Below, in pieces: positions 54,158-62,098 of a stretch of DNA of 64,000 nt. The notes below the pieces were generated by a model. The model was not told the origin of the DNA and made no database searches. It was given only the letters and a program-made list of their open reading frames with translations. Where the stretch lies: positions 62,001-126,000 of the forward strand of contig NZ_JOEH01000014.1 of the NCBI RefSeq assembly GCF_000719095.1, in the 5' to 3' direction. The position numbers and the translations under genes are program-made. Position 1 is the first letter of the stretch; every line of letters begins with the position of its first letter. Origin of the DNA: Streptacidiphilus jeojiense (GTDB taxonomy: Bacteria > Actinomycetota > Actinomycetes > Streptomycetales > Streptomycetaceae).

Positions 54158-55543
54158 TCAGCAGCCGCCGGACGCCGGGGCACCGAGGCCGATCTCCAGC
54201 AGCGCCGGCGCAGGGGCTGCGCAGCAGCCGCCGCCCCCGCTTCGGGCAGCGTCGGCGTCGGGGTCGTCGAAGAGCCCTGCCCCGCCGCACACGCCGGTGT
54301 CAGGAAGCGTCAGCTCCACGCGGGCGGCGGCCTCGTGGTCGCCGGCCAGGGCTGCGGCTACCGAGCGGACCTGCTCGTACCCGGTCATGGCCAGGAAGGT
54401 GGGGGCGCGGCCGTAGCTCTTCATGCCCACCAGGTACACGCCTTCCTCGTGGTGGCCCAACTCGCCTGCGCCGTGGGGGTAGACGGTGCCGCAGGAGTGC
54501 TGGTTGGGGTCGATCAGCGGGGCGAGCCTGACCGGGGCCTGGAGGCGTTCGTCCAGGGTGAGCCGCAGTTCGCTCTGCCAGGAGTGGTCGGGGCGGAAGC
54601 CGGTCAGGCCGATCACGTGGTCCAGCCCCTCGATCCGGCGGCCGTCGTCGGCCACCAGCACCACCCGGCCGTCGGCGTCCTCGACGCGTTCGGTCCGGAA
54701 GCCCTGGACGACCTCGATGTGACCGGCCGTCACCGCCGCCCTCGCCCGCAGCCCGAGGGCTCCGCGAGCGGGCAGTTCGTCGGACTCGCCACCGCCGAAG
54801 GCATTGCCGATGCTTCCGCGCCGCAGCACCCACACCGCGCGAGTGCCGGGCGCATCGGTGGCCAGATCGGCCAGTGACAGCAGGGCGGTCAGGGCCGAGT
54901 GGCCGGAGCCCACGACCGCGGTGCGGCGTCCGGCGTGCCGGGTACGGACCGCCGGGTCGGCGGTGTCGGGGGCGAGGTAGGTGATGCGGTCGCGGTGGCT
55001 GTGTTCGCCCGCTGCGGGGAGGCCGTCGCTGCCCAGCGGGTTGGGCGAGGTGAACGTGCCGGTGGCGTCGATGATCGCCCGGACCTGGAGGCGCTCCTGG
55101 ACACCGTCCACGTCGCTGGTGTGGAGGGTGAAGGGCTGGTCCTCGCGGCCGGAGTCGACGATGCGGTCCCGGCCGCGGCGGGCGGCACCGGTGACTGTGG
55201 TGTTGTAGCGGACCCGCTCGCCGAGGGCGTCGGCCAGCGGCTGCAGATAGCGCTCTGCCCACTCGGCGCCGGTGGGGTAGCGCTTCGGTTCGGGGCGGGT
55301 CCAGCCGGTGGGCTCCAGCAGGCGGGCGGCGGCCGGGTCGACCAGCTCGGACCAGGCGGAGAACAGCCGCACATGGCCCCAGGCCCGAACCGACGAGGCC
55401 GCCGAGGGGCCGGCCTCAAGGACGACTGGCTCCAGGCCGCGTTCCAGCAGGTGCACGGCGGCGGCAAGCCCGATCGGGCCCGCCCCGACCACGGCGATCG
55501 GCAGGGCTGCGGCACCCGGGCTGCTGTTCTCACTCATGGCCAT
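54158..55543 (-). CDS. arsO: ArsO-like flavin monooxygenase
   Basis: A 461-residue flavoprotein with an FAD motif (PIAVVGAGPIGLAAAVHLLERG), a second NAD(P)H motif (RTAVVGSGHSALTALLSLADLA) and the linking ATGTF. The C-terminal 50 residues hold several Cys (TGVCGGAGLFDD, GGGGCCAAP and a final GGC), a plausible metalloid-binding tail. Similar genes (arsO) sit in streptomycete arsenic clusters. The gene is divergent from an arsR, with an operator between them. ATG 55537 is an alternative start. The reaction is not established in general; oxidation of an arsenic compound is inferred from context. Confidence 0.82.
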   Translation of the reverse strand: MAMSENSSPGAAALPIAVVGAGPIGLAAAVHLLERGLEPVVLEAGPSAASSVRAWGHVRLFSAWSELVDPAAARLLEPTGWTRPEPKRYPTGAEWAERYLQPLADALGERVRYNTTVTGAARRGRDRIVDSGREDQPFTLHTSDVDGVQERLQVRAIIDATGTFTSPNPLGSDGLPAAGEHSHRDRITYLAPDTADPAVRTRHAGRRTAVVGSGHSALTALLSLADLATDAPGTRAVWVLRRGSIGNAFGGGESDELPARGALGLRARAAVTAGHIEVVQGFRTERVEDADGRVVLVADDGRRIEGLDHVIGLTGFRPDHSWQSELRLTLDERLQAPVRLAPLIDPNQHSCGTVYPHGAGELGHHEEGVYLVGMKSYGRAPTFLAMTGYEQVRSVAAALAGDHEAAARVELTLPDTGVCGGAGLFDDPDADAARSGGGGCCAAPAPALLEIGLGAPASGGC

Positions 55544-55556
55544 CCCATCCCTTAAT

Positions 55557-55570
55557 TCGACACTTGTCGA
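55557..55570. promoter_or_regulatory. ArsR operator candidate between arsO and arsR
   Basis: TCGACACTTGTCGA is an inverted repeat (TCGACA-CT-TGTCGA) in the 73-bp divergent region, 14 bp before the arsO start. A related imperfect repeat (GATGTC...GTATGTCGA) overlaps the arsR start. Confidence 0.65.
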
Positions 55571-55616
55571 TACAGAGAAGCTTGTCGCCTGCTTCGACGG
55601 ATGTCAAGATAGACGT

Positions 55617-55982
55617 ATGTCGAATCCGGGTGTCGCGGAGCTGCCGCTAGTGCAGGACGAGATCGCGGCCTGCTGTCCGCCGGTGACTTCGGCCGAGTTG
55701 TCCGAGACGGACGCGGTGCGGATGGCCGCGATGTTCAAGGCCCTCGGCGACCCGGTACGGCTGCGGCTGTTCTCCAAGGTCGCCTCCCATGCCGGCGGCG
55801 AGGCGTGCGTGTGCGACATCCAGGACGTCGGGGTGTCCCAGCCGACGGTGAGCCACCACCTGAAGAAGCTGCGCGAGGCCGGACTGCTGTCCTCCGAAAG
55901 GCGCGGGACCTGGGTCTACTACCGTGTCGAGCCGCAGGTGCTGGCGGCGATGAGCCTCCTACTCGGCGGCTCCGCCTCCTGA
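55617..55982 (+). CDS. arsR: ArsR-type metalloid-responsive repressor
   Basis: A 121-residue winged-helix repressor (AMFKALGDPVRLRLFSKVAS, VGVSQPTVSHHLKKLREAGLLSSERRGTWVYYRV). Cys-x-Cys in GEACVCDIQ, just before the recognition helix, is the type-1 ArsR As(III) site, and a Cys pair (AACCPP) is near the N-terminus. ATG 55617 is chosen because the homology starts shortly after it and the frame upstream is antisense to arsO. It should repress itself and arsO until arsenite or antimonite binds. Confidence 0.92.
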   Translation: MSNPGVAELPLVQDEIAACCPPVTSAELSETDAVRMAAMFKALGDPVRLRLFSKVASHAGGEACVCDIQDVGVSQPTVSHHLKKLREAGLLSSERRGTWVYYRVEPQVLAAMSLLLGGSAS

Positions 55983-55994
55983 ATCGAGGACACC

Positions 55995-56396
55995 ATGACA
56001 CCATCGCCCACTCAGGCCGTCGCCGAGCGGCTACGGGAAGCGTTCGAGGCCAAGGACCTGGCCCTGCTGGGACCACTGCTTGACCCCAAGGTCCGCTGGG
56101 GCGGCCCGGAGGAGACCGAGCAGACCTGCCACTCACGCGGTGACGTGCTCGCCTGGTACGGCCGAGCCCAGGCTGCGGGCATGAGTGCCCAGGTCACCGA
56201 GACCGTCGTACTCGACAGCGCAGTGGTGCTGGCCCTGGCCATGTCCGGACCCGCGCTCGGCCCGAACGCGAAGCGTCCGGACACCGTCTTCCAGGTGTTC
56301 CACCTCGCCGGCGGCCTGGTCGTCGACATCCGCGGCTTCCAGCACCGCCGACGGGCCGTCGCATTCGCCGAGAAGCCGCTGCGCGCCCGGGGCTGA
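55995..56396 (+). CDS. SnoaL/NTF2-like protein in ars cluster
   Basis: A 133-residue cone-fold protein (AVAERLREAFEAKDLALLGPLLDPKVRWGGPEETEQTCHSRGDVLAWYGRA) of the SnoaL-like/NTF2 superfamily, which covers small enzymes and binding proteins. It starts 12 bp after arsR with GAGGA before the ATG, so it is co-transcribed with arsR. I know of no assigned role in arsenic resistance. Confidence 0.82.
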   Translation: MTPSPTQAVAERLREAFEAKDLALLGPLLDPKVRWGGPEETEQTCHSRGDVLAWYGRAQAAGMSAQVTETVVLDSAVVLALAMSGPALGPNAKRPDTVFQVFHLAGGLVVDIRGFQHRRRAVAFAEKPLRARG

Positions 56397-56411
56397 CAAG
56401 CCGACGAAGGG

Positions 56412-57164
56412 TCAGGCGCGCGTGTCCCGGTCGCGGCCGAAGACCAGGGCGACCAGGGCCAGGCCGACGATGCCGCCGATCAGTTCCATGCCGATGAAGC
56501 CGGGCAGGGAGGAGGGCTTGATGCCGGCGAAGGTGTCGGTGAAGGTGCGGCCGATGGCGACGGCGGGGTTGGCGAAGCTGGTGGAGGAGGTGAACCAGTA
56601 GGCGGCCCCGATGTAGGAGGCCACCGCGACGGGGGCGAAGCGGAGCTGGTCCCTCTTCGCCAAGCCGAAGATCAGCAGGACCAGTCCGGCGGTGGCCACG
56701 ACCTCGCCGATCAGCAGGTGTCCGGCGGAGCGGTCGTGGCTGGACCACTGCACCAGGGCCTTGCCGAACATGGCGTCCGCCAGCACCGCGCCGCCGATCG
56801 CGCCGGCGGTCTGCGCAATGACATAGGCGGCGACCTCGCGGACGGGGAGGTGGTTGTGCCGTCCGCGGCGGGTCCACCAGTCGGCCAGGGTGACCACCGG
56901 GTTGAAGTGCGCGCCGGAGACCGGTCCCAGCAGCAGGATCAGCACGCCCAGGCCGAAGACGGTGGCGGTGGAGTTGGCCAGCAGTTGCAGGCCAACGTCC
57001 CTCGTGAGTTCGGTGGCCTGGATGCCGGAGCCGACCACGACCGCGACCAGCGCGGCGGTGCCGACCAGCTCGGCGGCGACCATGCGGAACAGCGGGTCGA
57101 GGCCCAGGTCGGCGACGAGCGGCTCGGCCAGATCGGTGGGTCTGGCCTCGTCTATGGCACTCAC
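56412..57164 (-). CDS. Aquaporin / aquaglyceroporin (MIP), likely arsenite channel
   Basis: A 250-residue MIP channel with six helices. The two half-helix motifs are GAHFNPVV (first NPA changed to NPV) and FANPAVAIGR (second NPA intact). The GTG at 57164 has AGGAG 8 bp upstream, and the open frame before it is non-coding. It is 41 bp downstream of an arsR on the same strand. In other bacteria an aquaglyceroporin in an ars operon lets arsenite made by ArsC leave the cell down its gradient. That fits here, since no ArsB or Acr3 pump is visible. Confidence 0.88.
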   Translation of the reverse strand: MSAIDEARPTDLAEPLVADLGLDPLFRMVAAELVGTAALVAVVVGSGIQATELTRDVGLQLLANSTATVFGLGVLILLLGPVSGAHFNPVVTLADWWTRRGRHNHLPVREVAAYVIAQTAGAIGGAVLADAMFGKALVQWSSHDRSAGHLLIGEVVATAGLVLLIFGLAKRDQLRFAPVAVASYIGAAYWFTSSTSFANPAVAIGRTFTDTFAGIKPSSLPGFIGMELIGGIVGLALVALVFGRDRDTRA

Positions 57165-57205
57165 GAAGAACACTCCAGGAAAGGGCGGCGGTGTAGGTAG
57201 GCGGG

Positions 57206-57520
57206 TCAGGCGCAGGGGCGCTTGCGGGCGGCCTCGGCAGTGGCGCGGGCAGTGTCGGCCAGGGTGCCCAGGTGGGCGGCGACTGCCTCCAGCGCCGCAG
57301 GGCGCAGCTTGTAGTAGAGGAAGCGTCCGCAGGGCTCGGTCTCCACCAGTCCGGCCTGCCGCAGCAGCCGCAGGTGGTTGGACAGGTTGGTCTGCTTGGC
57401 GCCGGTCTCCTCGACCAGGTGGCACACGCACAGGGACTCGGCCGCCAGCAGCGTCACGATCTGCATCCGCAGCGGATCGGCGAGGACCTTCAACGCTTCA
57501 GTATCGACTGATGTCACCAT
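57206..57520 (-). CDS. arsR: Second ArsR-family repressor
   Basis: A 104-residue winged-helix protein (ALKVLADPLRMQIVTLLAAESLCVCHLVEETGAKQTNLSNHLRLLRQAGLVETEPCGRFLYYKL). It has the CVC metalloid motif before the recognition helix and a further Cys pair candidate at EPCG and RPCA. ATG 57520 is where homology begins. It is first in an operon with the aquaporin and divergent from arsC across 197 bp, so it likely controls both. Confidence 0.9.
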   Translation of the reverse strand: MVTSVDTEALKVLADPLRMQIVTLLAAESLCVCHLVEETGAKQTNLSNHLRLLRQAGLVETEPCGRFLYYKLRPAALEAVAAHLGTLADTARATAEAARKRPCA

Positions 57521-57717
57521 GGGCTGATACGTTACCGGTCGTGGGGACGCCACGCGACCCCGGGCGGCCACCGGTCCTGGCCGGTGGCCGGCCCTCCCGC
57601 GCTGGAGACACCATCTCCGTGACGAGATCGCCCACCACGTCGCCGACCTGGTCACCGAACGCACCCCGCCGGTTCCCGAACTCCCGTCACCACCCCATCG
57701 GAAAGCACCCGTCTGCG

Positions 57718-58140
57718 ATGACTGCCGCACCCGCCGCCTCGGTCCTGTTCGTCTGCGTCCACAACGCCGGCCGCTCCCAGATGGCTGCCGGATTCCTCAG
57801 CCACCTCGCCGGTGACCGCGTCGAGGTCCGCTCCGCCGGCTCCGTCCCCGGCGACCAGGTCAACCCCTCCGCCATCGCCGCCATGGCCGAGGTCGGCGTC
57901 GACATCTCGCACCAGAGCCCCAAGGTCCTGACGACCGAAGCCGTCCAGGCGTCCGACTACGTCATCACCATGGGCTGCGGCGACGCCTGCCCGATCTTCC
58001 CCGGCAAGAAGTACCTCAACTGGGAGCTCGAAGACCCCGCCGGCCAGGGCGTGGAGGCCGTACGCCCGATCCGCGACGAGATCCGGAACCTGATCGAAGG
58101 CCTGATCGCCGAGATCGACGCCAAGCAGCAGGAGAACTGA
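57718..58140 (+). CDS. arsC: Arsenate reductase, low-molecular-weight phosphatase type
   Basis: The 140-residue protein has the active-site loop VCVHNAGRSQ (nucleophile Cys) and the second Cys pair in MGCGDACP, as in thioredoxin- or mycothiol-linked ArsC. It reduces arsenate to arsenite. The frame is open upstream, but homology starts at ATG 57718. No strong ribosome site is seen. In actinobacteria the electron donor may be mycothiol; the sequence alone does not decide. Confidence 0.92.
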   Translation: MTAAPAASVLFVCVHNAGRSQMAAGFLSHLAGDRVEVRSAGSVPGDQVNPSAIAAMAEVGVDISHQSPKVLTTEAVQASDYVITMGCGDACPIFPGKKYLNWELEDPAGQGVEAVRPIRDEIRNLIEGLIAEIDAKQQEN

Positions 58141-58322
58141 CCGCCCGTCACCGAGCAGAGCGCCAGCTCGTGGCGCGCCTCAGGGGCGCTCGTACCGCTG
58201 GCAGGCCAGACCGGACGAGCCCTGAGCAGGACCCGGTTTCGCCCGCGACGCCATGATGCAGATCCCGTGTCCAGCCTGAATCTGCATTACGATATCCGAC
58301 AAATCCATGCAAAAGGATGGCA

Positions 58323-58799
58323 ATGGCTCTGGATATTGATCCTCCCTCGGACCTGCCGCATTTCATCGACCGCGCCGCGATCAGCGAACTCGTCGACCGC
58401 TACTCCAAGCTGTTCGACGACCGCACCTTCAGCGAGACGCTGCCGACGCTGTTCACCGACGACGCCTTCGTCGAACTTCCCTCCGGCGAACATCGCGGGC
58501 TCGACGGCTTGGACAAGTTCCACGAAAACGTCATGGCCCCGTTCGGCCCGACTCAGCACCTGTTCACGAACACGCTCGTCGACACCGCAGGTGAGCGGGC
58601 ATCTTTTCGCACCAATACGTATGTCACGCACACGGTATTGGCTGCCGCCGAAAGTCAGAGCAGCGACAAGGGGAACTACTTCCTCGCCGGCGGAACCCTG
58701 ACGGGCACCGCGCTTCGCACGACCCGGGGGTGGCGGTTCGAGAAGGTTGTGCTCGATGTCATCTGGCGGCAGGGAAACCTCGACTTCCGACCGCAGTAG
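58323..58799 (+). CDS. SnoaL-like (NTF2-fold) protein
   Basis: A 158-residue cone-fold protein (IDRAAISELVDRYSKLFDDRTFSETLPTLFTDDAFVELPSGEHRG...). The pattern is the SnoaL_4 group, whose members are small hydratases, isomerases or unknowns. ATG 58323 is chosen over 58317 because AAAGGA is 5 bp upstream of it. It is convergent with the hydrolase gene; no operon partner. Confidence 0.82.
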   Translation: MALDIDPPSDLPHFIDRAAISELVDRYSKLFDDRTFSETLPTLFTDDAFVELPSGEHRGLDGLDKFHENVMAPFGPTQHLFTNTLVDTAGERASFRTNTYVTHTVLAAAESQSSDKGNYFLAGGTLTGTALRTTRGWRFEKVVLDVIWRQGNLDFRPQ

Positions 58800-58855
58800 A
58801 GGAACGTCACGTCACGAGCCGCCGACACCAGGGGTGCGAGCGCAGCCCGCCGGGC

Positions 58856-59926
58856 TCACCGGACCGGCTCCGCGGTGGCGGCGAGGGTTCGGTCGAGCCA
58901 GCCGATGATGGTCGGGAAGACTTCGGGCAGTTTGCTCACCGCGCAGTGCCCGGTCCCGGGGACGAGGTTCACGACGGTGTCGCGGCGGCCCTGGAACACC
59001 AGGGTGTCGTGCTGCGGAACATGGACGTCGTCGGCGCCATTCACGACCAGCATCGGGCCGTTGCGGTCCTGGTCGAGCAGCGGGCGCAGCGAGAACTCCT
59101 GCCGTCGTGCCGCCAGTTCCTCCGGTCCGGGCGGTGCATCGAATCCCATCGCATTGCCGACGATGCCGTCCATGCCGAAAGCGGCCTTCCGCGCTGCGCC
59201 GAACGCCGCTTCGACCGGCCCGCCCAGCACCACGGCGGCGTCCACCTCGCCGCCGAGACCCGATCGGGCCGAGAAGTACCCGCCCATCGAGATGCCCAGG
59301 TGCGCCACCACGCCGTTGCCCAGTGTCCGGGCGTGACGGATCAGCCCGCTGACCAGCTCCGCTCCGCCAGCACCGGTCATCGGCACCGTCGACTCGCCGG
59401 TTCCGGCGATGTCGAAGACCAGCACCTGGGCACGGAGGTGAGTGGCAAGAAGCACCATCAGCTGGTGCACGTCCATCTTCCAGCTGTCCACGCCGCCGCT
59501 GGCGAGCACCACCGGCCGAGCGGCGGGGAGGTCGAAGGGCGAGAGCAGGTGCACCGCCACGTCGGTCGTGCCGCCTCGGTACGGCAGCTCCAGGACGTGC
59601 CGCTGGAACCGCACTCCGAAGCCCGGGGCGGCCAGCCGGTACTGCTCCAGCTGCCTGGACAGGGCGGTGCTCTTGCTCTCGTTGGCCAGGGTGGGGAACT
59701 TCGCCCACCCGTAGGCCAGTGCGGCCTGCTCATGCGATCCCGCGTCCGCGTAGGCCGCGGCCAGCTTCGACCATTCATGGACCCAACCACCCGGGGCATC
59801 GGCCCACATCTCGGTGATCGCGGCACGCACGGTGTCGACGTCGTCCGCCGGAAGTCCGGTGTTGACCATCTGCGGATACCGCTCGCCGAACAGCTCGGAT
59901 GCGTCCAGCGGCCATTCGTAGGCCAT
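58856..59926 (-). CDS. FrsA-like alpha/beta hydrolase
   Basis: A 356-residue hydrolase with a helical N-terminal domain (about 1-115) and an alpha/beta core. The nucleophile is Ser in HLGISMGGYFS, Asp is near GADDVHVP and His in GTGHCAVSK. This layout is that of FrsA/2,6-dihydropseudooxynicotine hydrolase-like proteins, which cleave esters or C-C bonds. GGAAGGAG stands 5 bp before ATG 59926. It is divergent from a TetR gene, and two matching operator sites lie between them, so it is very likely that TetR's target. Substrate unknown. Confidence 0.85.
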   Translation of the reverse strand: MAYEWPLDASELFGERYPQMVNTGLPADDVDTVRAAITEMWADAPGGWVHEWSKLAAAYADAGSHEQAALAYGWAKFPTLANESKSTALSRQLEQYRLAAPGFGVRFQRHVLELPYRGGTTDVAVHLLSPFDLPAARPVVLASGGVDSWKMDVHQLMVLLATHLRAQVLVFDIAGTGESTVPMTGAGGAELVSGLIRHARTLGNGVVAHLGISMGGYFSARSGLGGEVDAAVVLGGPVEAAFGAARKAAFGMDGIVGNAMGFDAPPGPEELAARRQEFSLRPLLDQDRNGPMLVVNGADDVHVPQHDTLVFQGRRDTVVNLVPGTGHCAVSKLPEVFPTIIGWLDRTLAATAEPVR

Positions 59927-59953
59927 GACGGCTCCTTCCACGACAGTGTCACT

Positions 59954-59972
59954 AACGCAGAGATTCTGCGTT
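59954..59972. promoter_or_regulatory. TetR operator 1 (AACGCA-N7-TGCGTT)
   Basis: This site is the core of a perfect inverted repeat with 12-bp arms (CACTAACGCAGA and its complement) and a 3-bp centre at 59950-59976. It lies 28 bp upstream of the hydrolase start. Confidence 0.8.
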
Positions 59973-59999
59973 AGTGGACGCTACCTCCACCCCACCACA

Positions 60000-60018
60000 A
60001 ACGCAACATCCGTGCGTT
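60000..60018. promoter_or_regulatory. TetR operator 2 (AACGCA-N7-TGCGTT)
   Basis: Same half-sites and the same 7-bp spacing as operator 1, 46 bp away centre to centre. It ends 8 bp before the TetR start, so autorepression is likely. Confidence 0.7.
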
Positions 60019-60026
60019 AAGGTGGC

Positions 60027-60635
60027 GTGGTGACTCGGAACGAGACGAACGACCAGGCTGAGGCAGTCCGCCGCCCCGGCGGCCGATCCGCGCGGGTCCG
60101 CGCCGACGTCCTGCGGGCGACCCTGGAAGCGCTCGCCGAGCACGGCCCGGGCGGCGGCCTGACGCTGAGTGAGATCGCCAGGCGGGCAGGCGTCCACGCC
60201 ACCTCGATCCAGCGGCGCTGGGGCACGGTGCAGAACCTGACCCTGGACGCGCTGCTGACCTACAGTCAGGAACAGCTTCCGGTCCCCGACACCGGGAACC
60301 TCCGCGACGACATGGTCGTGCTGGCCCGACTGATCACGGCCTACCTGGACACCCCACTGGGCACCGCACTGGCCCAGGCGATGGCCGCCGTCGACGAGGA
60401 CCCCGCGCTGGCCGGGAGCCGCGCCCAGTTCTGGCAGGCCCGCTACGACGCCACCCGGACCATCGTCGACCGCGCCATCGCCCGCGACGAACTGGCCGCC
60501 GGCACCGATCACCAGCTCGTTCTCGAACTCCTGGTAGCGCCACTGCACTTCCGGGCGCTGCTCATCCGGCAGCCCGTCGAGGAAGGCCGCATCGAGCGGA
60601 TGGTCGACGCGCTGCTCCACGGACTGGCCGGATAG
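60027..60635 (+). CDS. TetR-family regulator of adjacent hydrolase
   Basis: A 202-residue TetR protein with the HTH near residues 25-72 (RADVLRATLEALAEHGPGGGLTLSEIARRAGVHATSIQRRWGTVQNLTLDALLTY) and a TetR_C-type helical ligand domain. GTG 60027 or the next codon, GTG 60030, may start it; AAGG precedes them. It is divergent from the FrsA-like hydrolase, with one operator near each start. Confidence 0.88.
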   Translation: MVTRNETNDQAEAVRRPGGRSARVRADVLRATLEALAEHGPGGGLTLSEIARRAGVHATSIQRRWGTVQNLTLDALLTYSQEQLPVPDTGNLRDDMVVLARLITAYLDTPLGTALAQAMAAVDEDPALAGSRAQFWQARYDATRTIVDRAIARDELAAGTDHQLVLELLVAPLHFRALLIRQPVEEGRIERMVDALLHGLAG

Positions 60636-60729
60636 CCCCCGCACCACAGCCAATATTCTGCGGCAGCAGAGCTTGAGTACCTGCCGGTGCGTTTGATTGG
60701 GTTACCCCAGCTGAGACGGGGAGGCCCAG

Positions 60730-61901
60730 GTGGCGCATGAGCGGATCGAACTGGCCGCGGTGTTGTCGGCCGCGGAGGCTGCGGCGCCGGTGGCCTCCCT
60801 CGACGTCGTGGCGCGCAATCTTCGCGACCGGTTCGGTGCGCGGTACGTCTCGTTCCTGTTCGTCGACCTCGTCGGCCAACGCCTGGTGCGGTTCAACGAG
60901 GACGCAGTCGGGCGACAGCGGCAGGCGTCCGACCAGATCCTCCTGGCCGGCAGCCTCTACGACCAGGTCCTGCGCACCCAGAGGCTGGTCCGGGCGCCCG
61001 CCGGAGAGCAGGGACAGCGGGTGATCGCCCCGGTCACCAACCGCGGCGACACCATCGGCGTCCTGGAGCTGTCCCTTCCCCAGGTCACCCAGGACATACT
61101 GGAGCAGGTCGAAGAGGCCGCACACGCGTTGGCGTACATCGTCGTCACCGACCGCCGCTTCACCGACCTCTACCACTGGGGCCAGCGCACCACCGCGGTG
61201 AGCCTGGCCGCGGAGATCCAACGCCAGCTCCTGCCCACCGCGCCCGCGTGCGAGGCGCCCCAGTTCTCCCTGGCCTGCGCCCTGGTCCCGGCCGGCAGCA
61301 TCGCCGGGGACACCTACGACTACGCCCTGGACCGCGACACCCTGCACCTGTCCATCACCGACGCCATGGGCCATGACGTCAACGCCTCGCTGATGGCCAC
61401 CCTCCTGGTCAACGCCTCCCGTGGCGCCCGCCGTGCCGGCGCCGACCTGGCCGAACAGGCCCGCCGGACCCACCGTGCCCTCCTCGAGCACGGTCGAGAG
61501 ACCCTGGCCACCGGCCTGCTGCTGCGCATAGCCCTGGCTCCAGCGCCCAACTCGTCAACGCCGGACACCCGTGGCCGCTACGGCTGCGCAAGGGCACGGT
61601 CGAGGAGCTCCAACTCCACGTCAGCCTGCCCTTCGGCATCGACGTACCGACCCCCTACCCGGTTCAGGACCTCGACCTGCGCCCGGGTGACCGCCTCGTG
61701 CTGTACACCGACGGCATGCAGGAACGCCGGACGCAGACCGTCGACCTTCCCCACCTGATCAGCGAGTCCGCCGCTGAACACCCGCGCGAGGTCGTCCGCG
61801 CACTCGCCGCCGCAGTCACGGCCGCCGGCAACGGCCAACTCCAGGACGACGCCACCGTCCTGTGCCTGGACTGGCACGGCCCACGGGATGCCGCACACTG
61901 A
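60730..61901 (+). pseudogene. SpoIIE/PP2C phosphatase with GAF-like domain, frameshifted
   Basis: From a GTG with GGGGAGG 5 bp before it, the frame encodes a GAF-like sensor (about 20-150). It then encodes the start of an RsbU/SpoIIE-type phosphatase (AAEIQRQLLPT, AGDTYDYALDRDTLHLSITDAMGHDVNASL). Near 61545 the frame shifts by one base. The rest (QLVNAGHPWPLRLRKG, LPFGIDVPTPYPVQDLDLRPGDRLVLYTDGMQ, DDATVLCLDW) continues in another frame to 61901. With the missing base restored it would be about 390 residues. It may be a true mutation or a sequence error. Such enzymes dephosphorylate anti-sigma antagonists. Confidence 0.85.
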
Positions 61902-62060
61902 CTGGCCGCCAGGAACCCCCGGACAGGCCCCCTGGGGGCTGCCGGTGCTCCGCTGAGCGGACAGGCTGTTCGGTCATGTCCATGAAATGCACAACGTCCC
62001 GTAACACGCGGGGACTTCCTCCGGCCGCGCAACCTCCGGATACTCATCTACGCGCGTCAA

Positions 62061-62074
62061 ACTACGCGCGTAGT
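62061..62074. promoter_or_regulatory. Palindrome with flanking direct repeat
   Basis: ACTACGCGCGTAGT is a perfect 14-bp palindrome, 24 bp before the next gene's start. CTACGCGCGT is repeated directly at 62048-62057, 14 bp earlier. It may be an operator overlapping the promoter. Confidence 0.5.
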
Positions 62075-62098
62075 CAACTCCCCCGGAGGAGATCGAGC

